Shown: positions 1 to 5,864 of the stretch, in pieces | Layout: every line of letters starts with the position of its first letter | How positions within the stretch are numbered: the first letter of the stretch is position 1 | NCBI GenBank assembly: GCA_041687095.1 | Contig: JAWLCQ010000251.1 | Coordinates: forward strand, 1 to 5,864 | Reading direction: 5' to 3' | DNA length: 5,864 bases | From: JAWLCQ01 sp041687095 | GTDB lineage: Bacteria > Planctomycetota > Phycisphaerae > SM23-33 | Made by a program: the position numbers and the translations under genes | The notes under the pieces: model-generated | The model's input: the letters and a program-made list of their open reading frames with translations, nothing else | Database searches by the model: none | Told to the model about the DNA's origin: nothing

Positions 1-431
1 CGCAGGAAAGCCGCGAGAAGCGCATCGTCTCCCTCCGCCGCCATCGCCAGGGCGTCCTGCGCGACCTGGGGTGGCTGCTGAACACGCCCAACCGCAGCGC
101 CCTGGGCGACCTCGACGAGGTCCAGGACCTGGGGGGGACGGTGGTCAACTTCGGCATTCCGGATCTGACGGGCATGGCCGCGTCGAGCGTCGCCCCCGAG
201 CAGGTCAGCCGCGAACTCGCCAAGGCCATCGAGGCCTTCGAGCCGCGCCTCCTGCCCCGCTCGCTCCGCGTCCGCGCCGTCGTCAACGACGCCGTCATGG
301 CCCACAACGCCGTCACCTTCGAGGTCGAGGGCGAGCTGTGGGCCGAGCCCATCTCCGACCACCTGTTCCTCACGACCGAGATCGACCTCGAGACCGGCCA
401 GTGCGACCTGAAGGACACGCAGCATGGATAG
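1..431 (+). CDS. tssE: TssE, T6SS baseplate subunit (gp25-like), 5' partial
   Basis: This is the C-terminal part of TssE, a cytoplasmic T6SS baseplate wedge protein related to phage T4 gp25, which helps start sheath assembly. The reading frame is open from base 3, giving 143 residues to the TAG at 429-431; the start codon lies upstream of the window. The visible segments match the family in order: RDLGWLLNTPN (residues 20-30 of the fragment), the VVNFGIPDL block (47-55), FEPRLLPRSLRV (80-91), and a C-terminal beta-rich stretch ending in LWAEP and TTEIDLETG. The GTG at 141 is in frame but falls inside the conserved VVNFG block, so it is a valine codon, not a start. The gene overlaps tssF by 8 bases, implying co-translation. 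Despite the historical 'lysozyme-like' family label, T6SS TssE is regarded as structural. Identification is confident; total length is unknown. Confidence 0.93.
   Translation, partial: QESREKRIVSLRRHRQGVLRDLGWLLNTPNRSALGDLDEVQDLGGTVVNFGIPDLTGMAASSVAPEQVSRELAKAIEAFEPRLLPRSLRVRAVVNDAVMAHNAVTFEVEGELWAEPISDHLFLTTEIDLETGQCDLKDTQHG
411..415 (+). promoter_or_regulatory. Ribosome binding site of tssF
   Basis: AAGGA sits within the last codons of tssE and ends 8 bases before the tssF ATG at 424. This supports that ATG as the true start and means tssF can recruit ribosomes while tssE is being translated. Confidence 0.7.
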
Positions 432-2295
432 GCGGCTGCTGGTGCACTACAAGCGGGAACTCGACCACCTCCGCGGGGTGGGCGGGGAGTTCGCGCGCCA
501 GTTCCCCAAGATCGCCGGCCGCCTCGCCCTCACCGAGCAGGAGTGCCTCGACCCGTACGTCGAGCGGCTGCTGGAGGGCTTCGCCTTCCTCGCCGCCCGC
601 GTGCACGTGAAGCTCGACGCGGAGTTCCCCCGCTTCACCCAGTCGATGCTCGACACGGTCTACCCGCACTACCTCGCCCCGACCCCGTCGATGGCGGTGG
701 TGCAGTTCCGCCCCGACCTCACCATGGGCGACCTCGCCGAGGGGTTCGAGGTGCCCCGCGGGGCCGTCCTGCGGAGCATCCTGGGCAAGGGCGAGCAGAC
801 CGCCTGCGAGTACCGCACCGCCCACAGCGTCTCGCTGCTGCCCCTGCAGATCACCCAGGCCCAGTACTACACCCGCGACCTGTCCGCCCTCGACCTGCCC
901 TCGCGCGTGCGCCCCGCCGCCGGGATCCGCCTTCGCGTGCAGGCGACGGCGGGCAAGACGCTGCGGGAACTCGCCCTCGACCGCCTGCCCCTGTACCTCG
1001 GGGGCGCGGGGGAGCAGGCGATGCGGATCTACGAGCAGGTGATCGGGCACTGCATCGGCGTGGTGGTCCAGCCGCCCACCCGGCCCCCGCGGTGGCGGTG
1101 CGAGCTGCCGCGCGAGGCCGTCCGCGAGTGCGGGTTCTCCGACGAGGAGGCCCTGCTGCCCTACGGCCCGCGGTCGTTCCAGGGCTACCGCCTCCTGCAC
1201 GAGTACTTCACCATCCCCGAACGGTTCATGTTCGTCACGCTCACCAACCTCCGCGACGCCTTCTCCCGCTGCAGCGACACCGAGGCCGACATCCTCCTGC
1301 TGCTCGACGCGGCCGACCTGGACCTGGAGAACCGCGTCGACGCGTCGTGCTTCCGCCTGTTCTGCGCCCCGGCGATCAACCTGTTCCCCAAGCGGTGCGA
1401 CCGCATCCACGTGACGGACCGCTTCAGCGAGTTCCACGTCGTGCCCGACCGGACCCGCCCGCGGGACTTCGAGGTGTACGAGGTGCAGCGGGTGACGGGG
1501 TACGGGGACCCGGGGAGGGGGGAGCGGGAGTTCCGCGCGTTCTACTCCGCCCAGGACGTCGACGCCGCCACTGACGACGGGGCCTTCTACGCCGTCCACC
1601 GCGCCCCGCGCGTGCTGTCGCACAACGAGCGGCTGCGCGGGCGGAGGCACGACTACTCGGGCGGGGAGGTGTTCCTGACGCTGGTGGACGCGGCGGCGGC
1701 CCCGTACGGGGAGGACCTGCGGCAGTTGGGGGTCGAGGCGCTGTGCACCAACCGCGACCTGCCGCTGGGCATGCCCGTGGGGCGAGGGCGGACGGACTTC
1801 ACGATGGAGATCAGCGCCCCCATCGAATCGGTCCGGTGCATCACCGGGCCCACCCCGCCGCGCCCCTCGCACGCGGAGGGGGAGACGGCGTGGCGGCTGA
1901 TCAGCCACCTGTCGCTGAACTACCTGTCGCTGGCGAACAGCAGCGAGCAGGAGGGGGCCAGCGCCCTGCGGGACATCCTGAAGCTCTACGGCGAATTGGC
2001 CGTCCCGCACGTCCGCAAGCAGATCGAGGGCGTCAAGACGGTGCAGACCCGCTGCCTCACCCGCCGCGTCACCACCGGGGGGCCCATCGCCTTCGCCCGC
2101 GGGCTGGAGGTCGCCGTCACCCTCGACGAGGCCGCCTTCGAGGGCACGGGCGTGTTCCTGCTGGGGTCGATCCTCGAGAAGTTCTTCGCGAAGTACGTGT
2201 CGCTCAACTCGTTCACCGAGACCCTGGTCCGCACGGAGGACCGCGGGGAGATCATGCGATGGCCGGCGAGAGTGGGCCGCAGAACGATCCTGTGA
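424..2295 (+). CDS. tssF: TssF, T6SS baseplate subunit
   Basis: TssF (VasA/ImpG family, formerly DUF879) is a cytoplasmic T6SS baseplate protein that forms a wedge with TssG and TssE and links the TssK trimers to the sheath base. The 623-residue product is full length for the family. The N terminus shows the hallmark sequence: YKRELDHLR (9-17), FARQFPKIAGRLAL (23-36), DPYVERLLEGFAFLAARV (43-60), KLDAEFPRFTQSML (63-76) and YPHYLAPTPSMAVVQF (80-95). The C terminus carries the equally typical FARGLEVAVTLDEAAFEGTG, then FLLGSILEKFFAKY and SLNSFTETLV, and ends in RWPARVGRRTIL. There is no signal peptide or membrane segment. The chosen ATG has AAGGA 8 bases upstream and places the conserved block at the usual distance from the N terminus. 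The gene overlaps tssE by 8 bases and tssG by 37. A G-quadruplex motif lies in the segment encoding the glycine-rich loop near residues 358-367. Confidence 0.96.
   Translation: MDRRLLVHYKRELDHLRGVGGEFARQFPKIAGRLALTEQECLDPYVERLLEGFAFLAARVHVKLDAEFPRFTQSMLDTVYPHYLAPTPSMAVVQFRPDLTMGDLAEGFEVPRGAVLRSILGKGEQTACEYRTAHSVSLLPLQITQAQYYTRDLSALDLPSRVRPAAGIRLRVQATAGKTLRELALDRLPLYLGGAGEQAMRIYEQVIGHCIGVVVQPPTRPPRWRCELPREAVRECGFSDEEALLPYGPRSFQGYRLLHEYFTIPERFMFVTLTNLRDAFSRCSDTEADILLLLDAADLDLENRVDASCFRLFCAPAINLFPKRCDRIHVTDRFSEFHVVPDRTRPRDFEVYEVQRVTGYGDPGRGEREFRAFYSAQDVDAATDDGAFYAVHRAPRVLSHNERLRGRRHDYSGGEVFLTLVDAAAAPYGEDLRQLGVEALCTNRDLPLGMPVGRGRTDFTMEISAPIESVRCITGPTPPRPSHAEGETAWRLISHLSLNYLSLANSSEQEGASALRDILKLYGELAVPHVRKQIEGVKTVQTRCLTRRVTTGGPIAFARGLEVAVTLDEAAFEGTGVFLLGSILEKFFAKYVSLNSFTETLVRTEDRGEIMRWPARVGRRTIL
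1497..1522 (+). other. Predicted G-quadruplex motif inside tssF
   Basis: Four G runs of 4, 4, 4 and 6 bases are separated by loops TAC, ACCC and A, which satisfies the classical pattern of G3 or more with 1-7 base loops. It is on the coding strand and so would also be present in the mRNA. It encodes TGYGDPGRG of TssF, a probable surface loop. The motif is seen directly; folding and function are not shown. Confidence 0.55.
2245..2250 (+). promoter_or_regulatory. Ribosome binding site deciding the tssG start
   Basis: GGGGAG lies in the tssF coding sequence and ends 8 bases before the ATG at 2259. The competing in-frame ATG at 2295 has no purine-rich sequence at a suitable distance and is buried in a predicted hairpin, so this site favours 2259 as the tssG start. 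The spacing equals that at the tssF and tssH starts. Confidence 0.7.
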
Positions 2296-3278
2296 TGCGG
2301 CGCATCGCCGATGCGCCGTATCGCTACGACTTCTTCGCCGCGGTGCGGCGGATCGAATGCGCGCACCTCGACCTGCCCCGCCTCGGCCGCTCCATCCGCG
2401 CCGCGCAGGACCCCGTCCGCTTCGGGCAGGAGCCCTCGCTCGCCTTCGCGCCCAGCACGGTGGGGGGCGTGGAGTGGGGCCCCGGGACGGGCGTCCCGCG
2501 GATGCTGGTGAACTTCTTCGGTCTGCTGGGGCCCAACGGGCCCATGCCGCTGTTCCTCACCGAGTACGTGCGGGGGCGGGAGCGCAACGCGTCGGACCCC
2601 ACGCTGGCGCGGTTTCTGGACGTGTTCCACCACCGCATGACCAGCTTCTTCTACCGCTCCTGGGCCGCCTCCCGCATCGCCGTCAGCCACGACCGCCGCG
2701 ACGACGACCGCTGGGGGGGGTTCGTCGGGTCGCTCTTCGGGCTGGGCGCGCCCTCCCTCCGCGACCGCGACGCCGTCCCCGACCTCGCCAAGCTCCACTA
2801 CGCCGGGCGCCTCGCCTCGGGCCCCAAGCACCCCGAGGGGCTGGCGGGGATCGTGGGCGACTACTTCGGGATGCCCGCGGAGATCCGCGAGTTCGTGGGG
2901 CACTGGATGGAGCTGCCCGCGGAGTACCGCTGCCGGCTGGGGGCGTCGCGGGCCACCGGCCTGCTGGGGCAGACGGCCATCGTCGGGTCCCGCGTCTGGG
3001 ACTGCCAGCAGACCTTCCGCCTCCGCCTGGGTGCGATGGGCCTGGCGGCCTACACGCGCATGCTGCCCCGCGGGCCCTCCTTCCGCCGCCTCATCGACTG
3101 GATCCGCAACTACATCGGGGACGAGCTGACCTGGGAGGTCCAGCTCGTGCTCCGCAAGGACGAGGTGCCGCCGGTGCAACTCGGCCGCCTGGGCCAACTG
3201 GGCTGGACCACGTGGCTGCAGAGCCAACCCTTTTCGCGGGACGCGGACGACCTGGTCCTCCGCCCCCCCGCCGCCTGA
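2259..3278 (+). CDS. tssG: TssG, T6SS baseplate subunit
   Basis: TssG (VasB/ImpH family, formerly DUF1305) is the baseplate partner of TssF in the T6SS wedge, cytoplasmic and without enzymatic activity. The 339-residue product has a normal family length. Family motifs in order: PYRYDFFAAVRRIE (20-33), FFGLLGPNGPMPLFLTEY (86-103), FLDVFHHRMTSFFYRSW (119-135), LLGQTAIVGSRVWDCQ (235-250), the following FRLRLG, and a C-terminal LGWTTWL (314-320). I chose the ATG at 2259 because GGGGAG sits 8 bases before it. The ATG at 2295, which shares its A with the tssF stop codon, would remove only 12 residues upstream of the conserved region and cannot be excluded. The first 37 bases are inside tssF, suggesting coupled translation and balanced TssF/TssG output. 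Codons 13-22 lie in a strong predicted hairpin. A run of eight G's at 2713-2720 encodes the end of Trp, two Gly. Confidence 0.95.
   Translation: MAGESGPQNDPVMRRIADAPYRYDFFAAVRRIECAHLDLPRLGRSIRAAQDPVRFGQEPSLAFAPSTVGGVEWGPGTGVPRMLVNFFGLLGPNGPMPLFLTEYVRGRERNASDPTLARFLDVFHHRMTSFFYRSWAASRIAVSHDRRDDDRWGGFVGSLFGLGAPSLRDRDAVPDLAKLHYAGRLASGPKHPEGLAGIVGDYFGMPAEIREFVGHWMELPAEYRCRLGASRATGLLGQTAIVGSRVWDCQQTFRLRLGAMGLAAYTRMLPRGPSFRRLIDWIRNYIGDELTWEVQLVLRKDEVPPVQLGRLGQLGWTTWLQSQPFSRDADDLVLRPPAA
2292..2324 (+). promoter_or_regulatory. Strong predicted mRNA hairpin at the tssF stop / tssG 5' codons
   Basis: Bases 2292-2306 can pair with 2310-2324 around a 3-base GCC loop, giving 15 consecutive pairs: 13 Watson-Crick and two G-U (2293 with 2323, 2297 with 2319). 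The stem contains the tssF stop codon (2293-2295) and the alternative tssG ATG (2295-2297). No T-run follows it, so it does not look like an intrinsic terminator. Possible roles are hiding the 2295 ATG, pausing ribosomes, or marking an RNA processing or stability point between tssF and tssG. The pairing is read directly from the sequence; a regulatory role is inference. Confidence 0.5.
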
Positions 3279-3286
3279 TCATCCAC

Positions 3287-3292
3287 AGGGAG
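3287..3292 (+). promoter_or_regulatory. Ribosome binding site of tssH
   Basis: AGGGAG lies in the 22-base gap after the tssG stop codon and ends 8 bases before the tssH ATG at 3301. The gap is too short for a convincing promoter, so tssH is expected to be expressed from the upstream operon message. Confidence 0.75.
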
Positions 3293-3300
3293 ACACGTTC

Positions 3301-5864
3301 ATGGCAGAGATCGGACGCGTAGCGCTGTTCGGGAAGCTCAACTCGGTGGGCTACAAGGCCATCGAGGGGGCCACCGTGTTCTGCAAGCTCCGTGGGAACC
3401 CCTACGTCGAGCTGGTCCACTGGATCCACCAGATCCTGCAGAACGCCGACACGGACCTGCACCGGATCGTGAAGCACTACGAGGTGAACCCCTCGCGCTT
3501 CGCCGCCGACATCACCGCCGCGCTGGACAAGCTCCCGCGCGGGGCGAGCAGCATCTCGGACCTGGCGTCGCACCTGGAGGAGATCACCGAGCGGGCGTGG
3601 ACGTATGCGACGCTGCTGTTCGGGGAGTCGCAGGTCCGCACGGGCCACCTCGTCGTCGCCGGGCTCAAGACCAAGAGCCTCCGCAACCTCCTGCTGGGGA
3701 TCTCGGGCGAGTTCGAGAAGATCAAGGCCGACGACCTGTCGGACAACTTTGCCAAGGTCGTCGCCGGGTCGCCCGAGGAGCTGCTGGCGGCGCGGGACGG
3801 GTTTACGGTGGGCGGGGGCGCGGCCCCGGGGGAGGCGTCCGGATCGGTCGCCCCGGCGCAGATGGGCAAGGAGGAGGCGCTGAAGCGCTTCGCCCGCGAC
3901 CTCACCGACGACGCCCGCAGCGGCAAGCAGGACCCCATCGTCGGGCGCGACGAGGAGATCCGCCAGATCATCGACATCCTCATGCGCCGCCGCCAGAACA
4001 ACCCCATCCTCACGGGCGAGGCGGGGGTGGGCAAGACGGCCGTCGTCGAGGGCTTCGCCCAGCGGCTGGCGGCCGGCGACGTCCCGCCCCCCCTGAAGGA
4101 CGTGCGGCTGATGACGCTGGACATCGGGCTCCTGCAGGCGGGGGCGAGCATGAAGGGCGAGTTCGAGAACCGCCTCCGCCAGGTCATCGAGGAGGTCCAG
4201 TCCTCGCCCAAGCCCACGATCATGTTCATCGACGAGGCCCACACGCTCATCGGGGCGGGCGGGGCGGCGGGGACCGGGGACGCGGCCAACCTCCTCAAGC
4301 CCGCCCTCGCCCGCGGGACCCTCCGCACCATCGCCGCCACCACCTGGGCGGAGTACAAGAAGCACATCGAGAAGGACCCCGCCCTCACGCGGCGGTTCCA
4401 GGTCGTCAAGGTCGAGGAGCCCTCGGAGGAGAAGGCCCTGCTGATGATGCGGGGCATCGCCTCCAAGCTCGAGGGGCACCACAAGGTCCAGGTCCTCGAC
4501 GAGGCCCTCGAGGCCTCCGTGCAGCTCTCCCACCGCTACATCCCCGCGCGGCAGCTCCCGGACAAGTCCGTCTCGCTGCTGGACACCGCCTGCGCCCGCG
4601 TCGCCATCAGCCACACCGCCGAACCCCCCCAGGTCGAGGACACCCGCCGGCGGATCGAGCACCTCGAGCGCGAGCTGGACATCGTCGAGCGCGAATCCGC
4701 CGTCGGGGTCGAGCATCGCTCGCGGGCGCAGGAGATCCGCGAGGCCCTGGAGGCGGACCGCACCCGGCTCGCCGAGCTGCGCGACCACTGGCAGCAGGAG
4801 AAGAAGCTCGTCGACGAGATCCTCGCCCGCCGCGCCCAACTCCGCGCCGCCGGGGCCAGCGTCGAGGGGTCGGGGACGGCCCTGGAAGCCGCCGCCGACG
4901 CCATGGCCAAGCAGGAAGCCGCCGCCGCCGACGCGCAGGGCGCCGTCGCCACCGCGACGGAGACCGCAGCCCCCGCCTCCCCGCCGGCCGGAACGCTGAC
5001 CGAAGAGCAGCGGGATGCCCTGCTCGCCGAACTCCACGACCGCCAGGTGCAACTCGCCACGCTGCAGGGGGACAGCCCGCTGATCCTCCCGGCCGTCGAC
5101 GCCCAGGCCGTCGCCTCCGTCGTCGCCGACTGGACCGGCATCCCCGTCGGGCGCATGGTCCGCAACCAGATCCAGGCGGTGCTCCAACTGGACGAGACGC
5201 TCAAGGGGCGGGTCGTGGGGCAGGATCACGCCCTGGAGGCCATCGCCCGCCGCCTGCAGACCTCGCGGGCGGGGCTCGTCGATCCGCGCAAGCCCATCGG
5301 GGTGTTCATGCTCGCCGGACCCAGCGGGGTGGGCAAGACCGAAACCGCCCTCGCCCTGGCCGAGGCGATGTACGGCGGGGAGCAGAACGTCATCACCATC
5401 AACATGAGCGAGTTCCAGGAGGCCCACACCGTCAGCACGCTCAAGGGCGCCCCTCCGGGATACGTGGGCTACGGGGAGGGCGGGGTGCTCACCGAGGCGG
5501 TGCGGCGGCGGCCGTACTCCATCGTCCTGCTCGACGAGGTCGAGAAGGCCCATCACGACGTGCACGAGATCTTCTTCCAGGTCTTCGACAAGGGCGTGAT
5601 GGAGGACGGGGAGGGGCGCGAGATCGACTTCAAGAACACGATCATCCTCCTGACCACCAACGTCGGGTCCGAACTGATCCTGAACCTGTGCAAGGACCCC
5701 GAGCTGCTGCCCGAGCCGGAGGGCATCGTCAAGGCCCTCCGCGAGCCGCTCCTCAAGGCCTTCCCCGCCGCCTTCCTCGGGCGGTTGGCGGTCATCCCGT
5801 ACTTCCCCATCAGCGACATGATGCTGCGGCAGATCATCCGCCTGCAGTTGCGGCGGATCGAGAA
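3301..5864 (+). CDS. tssH: TssH/ClpV, T6SS sheath-recycling AAA+ ATPase, 3' partial
   Basis: ClpV is a hexameric Hsp100-family ATPase that threads TssC from the contracted TssB/TssC sheath and disassembles it for reuse. The frame is open for 854 codons to the window edge; family proteins are about 850-900 residues, so only the extreme C terminus is missing. Domains: N-terminal substrate-binding domain (1-160, with FGKLNSVGYKAIEGA and GNPYVELVHW); glycine/alanine-rich linker (about 165-187); first AAA+ with Walker A GEAGVGKT (239-246), pore segment GASMKGEFE (281-289), Walker B IMFIDEAH (307-314), sensor TT (347-348) and arginines R364/R365; short coiled-coil middle domain (about 445-518); alanine-rich linker (521-564); second AAA+ with VVADWTGIPVGRM (607-619), Walker A GPSGVGKT (673-680), pore loop GYVGYGEGG (720-728), Walker B VLLDEVEKAH (742-751), sensor-1 N787 and arginine finger R828. 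All key residues visible are intact. The short middle domain and the baseplate neighbours identify ClpV rather than the chaperone ClpB. Confidence 0.97.
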   Translation, partial: MAEIGRVALFGKLNSVGYKAIEGATVFCKLRGNPYVELVHWIHQILQNADTDLHRIVKHYEVNPSRFAADITAALDKLPRGASSISDLASHLEEITERAWTYATLLFGESQVRTGHLVVAGLKTKSLRNLLLGISGEFEKIKADDLSDNFAKVVAGSPEELLAARDGFTVGGGAAPGEASGSVAPAQMGKEEALKRFARDLTDDARSGKQDPIVGRDEEIRQIIDILMRRRQNNPILTGEAGVGKTAVVEGFAQRLAAGDVPPPLKDVRLMTLDIGLLQAGASMKGEFENRLRQVIEEVQSSPKPTIMFIDEAHTLIGAGGAAGTGDAANLLKPALARGTLRTIAATTWAEYKKHIEKDPALTRRFQVVKVEEPSEEKALLMMRGIASKLEGHHKVQVLDEALEASVQLSHRYIPARQLPDKSVSLLDTACARVAISHTAEPPQVEDTRRRIEHLERELDIVERESAVGVEHRSRAQEIREALEADRTRLAELRDHWQQEKKLVDEILARRAQLRAAGASVEGSGTALEAAADAMAKQEAAAADAQGAVATATETAAPASPPAGTLTEEQRDALLAELHDRQVQLATLQGDSPLILPAVDAQAVASVVADWTGIPVGRMVRNQIQAVLQLDETLKGRVVGQDHALEAIARRLQTSRAGLVDPRKPIGVFMLAGPSGVGKTETALALAEAMYGGEQNVITINMSEFQEAHTVSTLKGAPPGYVGYGEGGVLTEAVRRRPYSIVLLDEVEKAHHDVHEIFFQVFDKGVMEDGEGREIDFKNTIILLTTNVGSELILNLCKDPELLPEPEGIVKALREPLLKAFPAAFLGRLAVIPYFPISDMMLRQIIRLQLRRIE
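4252..4279 (+). other. Predicted G-quadruplex motif inside tssH
   Basis: Five runs of three or four G's (4252-4255, 4257-4259, 4261-4264, 4269-4272, 4276-4279) are separated by loops of 1, 1, 4 and 3 bases, more than the four runs required for a classical quadruplex. It encodes the conserved glycine-rich segment just after the first Walker B motif of ClpV. The protein constraint explains part of the G content, while the choice of GGG codons supplies the rest. Whether it folds is unknown. Confidence 0.55.
4861..4992 (+). other. Alanine-rich linker segment of ClpV
   Basis: ClpV residues 521-564, between the coiled-coil middle domain and the second AAA+ domain, are low in complexity. Seventeen of the 40 residues 521-560 are alanine, with scattered acidic residues, Gly, Thr, Ser and Pro, ending PASPPAG. 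It reads as a helical or flexible insert. From memory of the family this stretch looks longer than in typical proteobacterial ClpV, but I could not align it. Confidence 0.5.

Noticed and set aside
420..441. Short inverted repeat (5-bp arms, CAGCA and TGCTG) around the tssF start
   Set aside because: Five pairs with a 12-base loop is weak and expected by chance; it was not kept as a regulatory element.
543..1574. A 343-residue plus-strand open frame inside tssF
   Set aside because: Out-of-frame Arg/Pro/Ala-rich translation, typical of the wrong frame in GC-rich coding DNA.
370..2010. A 546-residue open frame on the minus strand
   Set aside because: Antisense shadow of tssF with biased, repetitive composition and no family motifs.
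1743..2258. An upstream extension of the tssG frame to the ATG at 1743
   Set aside because: The extra 172 residues are Arg/Pro/Gly-rich noise overlapping the conserved C terminus of TssF; TssG homology begins after 2259.
2476..2497. GGGGCCCC palindrome and a GGGAC/GTCCC stem-loop in tssG, with nearby G runs
   Set aside because: Short GC-only stems like this recur throughout such DNA (for example CCCCGCGGGG at 754-763). The possible quadruplex here needs an 8-base loop, and nothing distinguishes it from coding background.
1986..3227. A 413-residue open frame on the minus strand
   Set aside because: Antisense shadow of the tssF end and tssG; no domain and no support from ribosome binding or context.
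3794..3832. G-run cluster in the ClpV linker as a third quadruplex
   Set aside because: The loops between usable G runs are 8-9 bases, outside the usual limit, so it was not called.
3091..5565. An 824-residue open frame on the minus strand
   Set aside because: It is a shadow of tssH: high GC at third positions suppresses stops on the opposite strand. The translation is low in complexity (Leu, Gly, Arg, Val-rich) with no recognisable domain, whereas the plus strand encodes an intact ClpV.
1..5864. A previously undescribed system, effector/immunity pair or defence island
   Set aside because: The whole window is accounted for by four standard T6SS core genes with intact motifs, and no gap is large enough for another gene. 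Effectors, if present, lie outside.

Overview
The window is an uninterrupted stretch of a type VI secretion system (T6SS) locus, all on the + strand, in the order tssE (5' end missing), tssF, tssG, tssH/clpV (3' end missing). Together these encode three baseplate proteins and the AAA+ unfoldase that recycles the contracted sheath. Every assignment rests on family motifs visible in the translations; no database search was possible.

The DNA is very GC-rich (roughly 70% by eye). Codon third positions are almost always G or C, and GGG is used heavily for glycine. That fits a high-GC diderm bacterium, for example in Proteobacteria, Myxococcota or Planctomycetota. The window holds no marker that settles the lineage, and I do not name a genus. 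Nothing indicates recent transfer: no tRNA, insertion sequence, integrase, CRISPR array or composition break.

Layout: positions 1-431 encode the C-terminal 143 residues of TssE. TssF (424-2295) starts inside the last codons of tssE with an 8-base overlap. TssG (2259-3278) starts inside the end of tssF with a 37-base overlap. A 22-base gap carrying a ribosome binding site leads to TssH (3301 to the end), which is open for 854 codons and lacks only its extreme C terminus. Each of the three visible starts has a purine-rich Shine-Dalgarno sequence ending exactly 8 bases before the ATG. No internal promoter or terminator is apparent, so this is probably one transcript continuing on both sides.

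How the genes work together: TssE, TssF and TssG, with TssK and a VgrG spike encoded outside the window, form the baseplate on which the TssB/TssC sheath and Hcp tube polymerise. After contraction, ClpV disassembles the sheath so that subunits can be reused.

The protein content is canonical and I see no new system in it. The most unusual signal is at the nucleotide level: a potential 15-bp, 3-base-loop RNA hairpin at 2292-2324 spanning the tssF stop codon and the early codons of tssG. All third codon positions in its stem are paired, and it contains the only TAT and one of the only two GAT codons in tssG. Two dense G-quadruplex motifs (1497-1522 and 4252-4279) and an alanine-rich linker insertion in ClpV are lesser curiosities.
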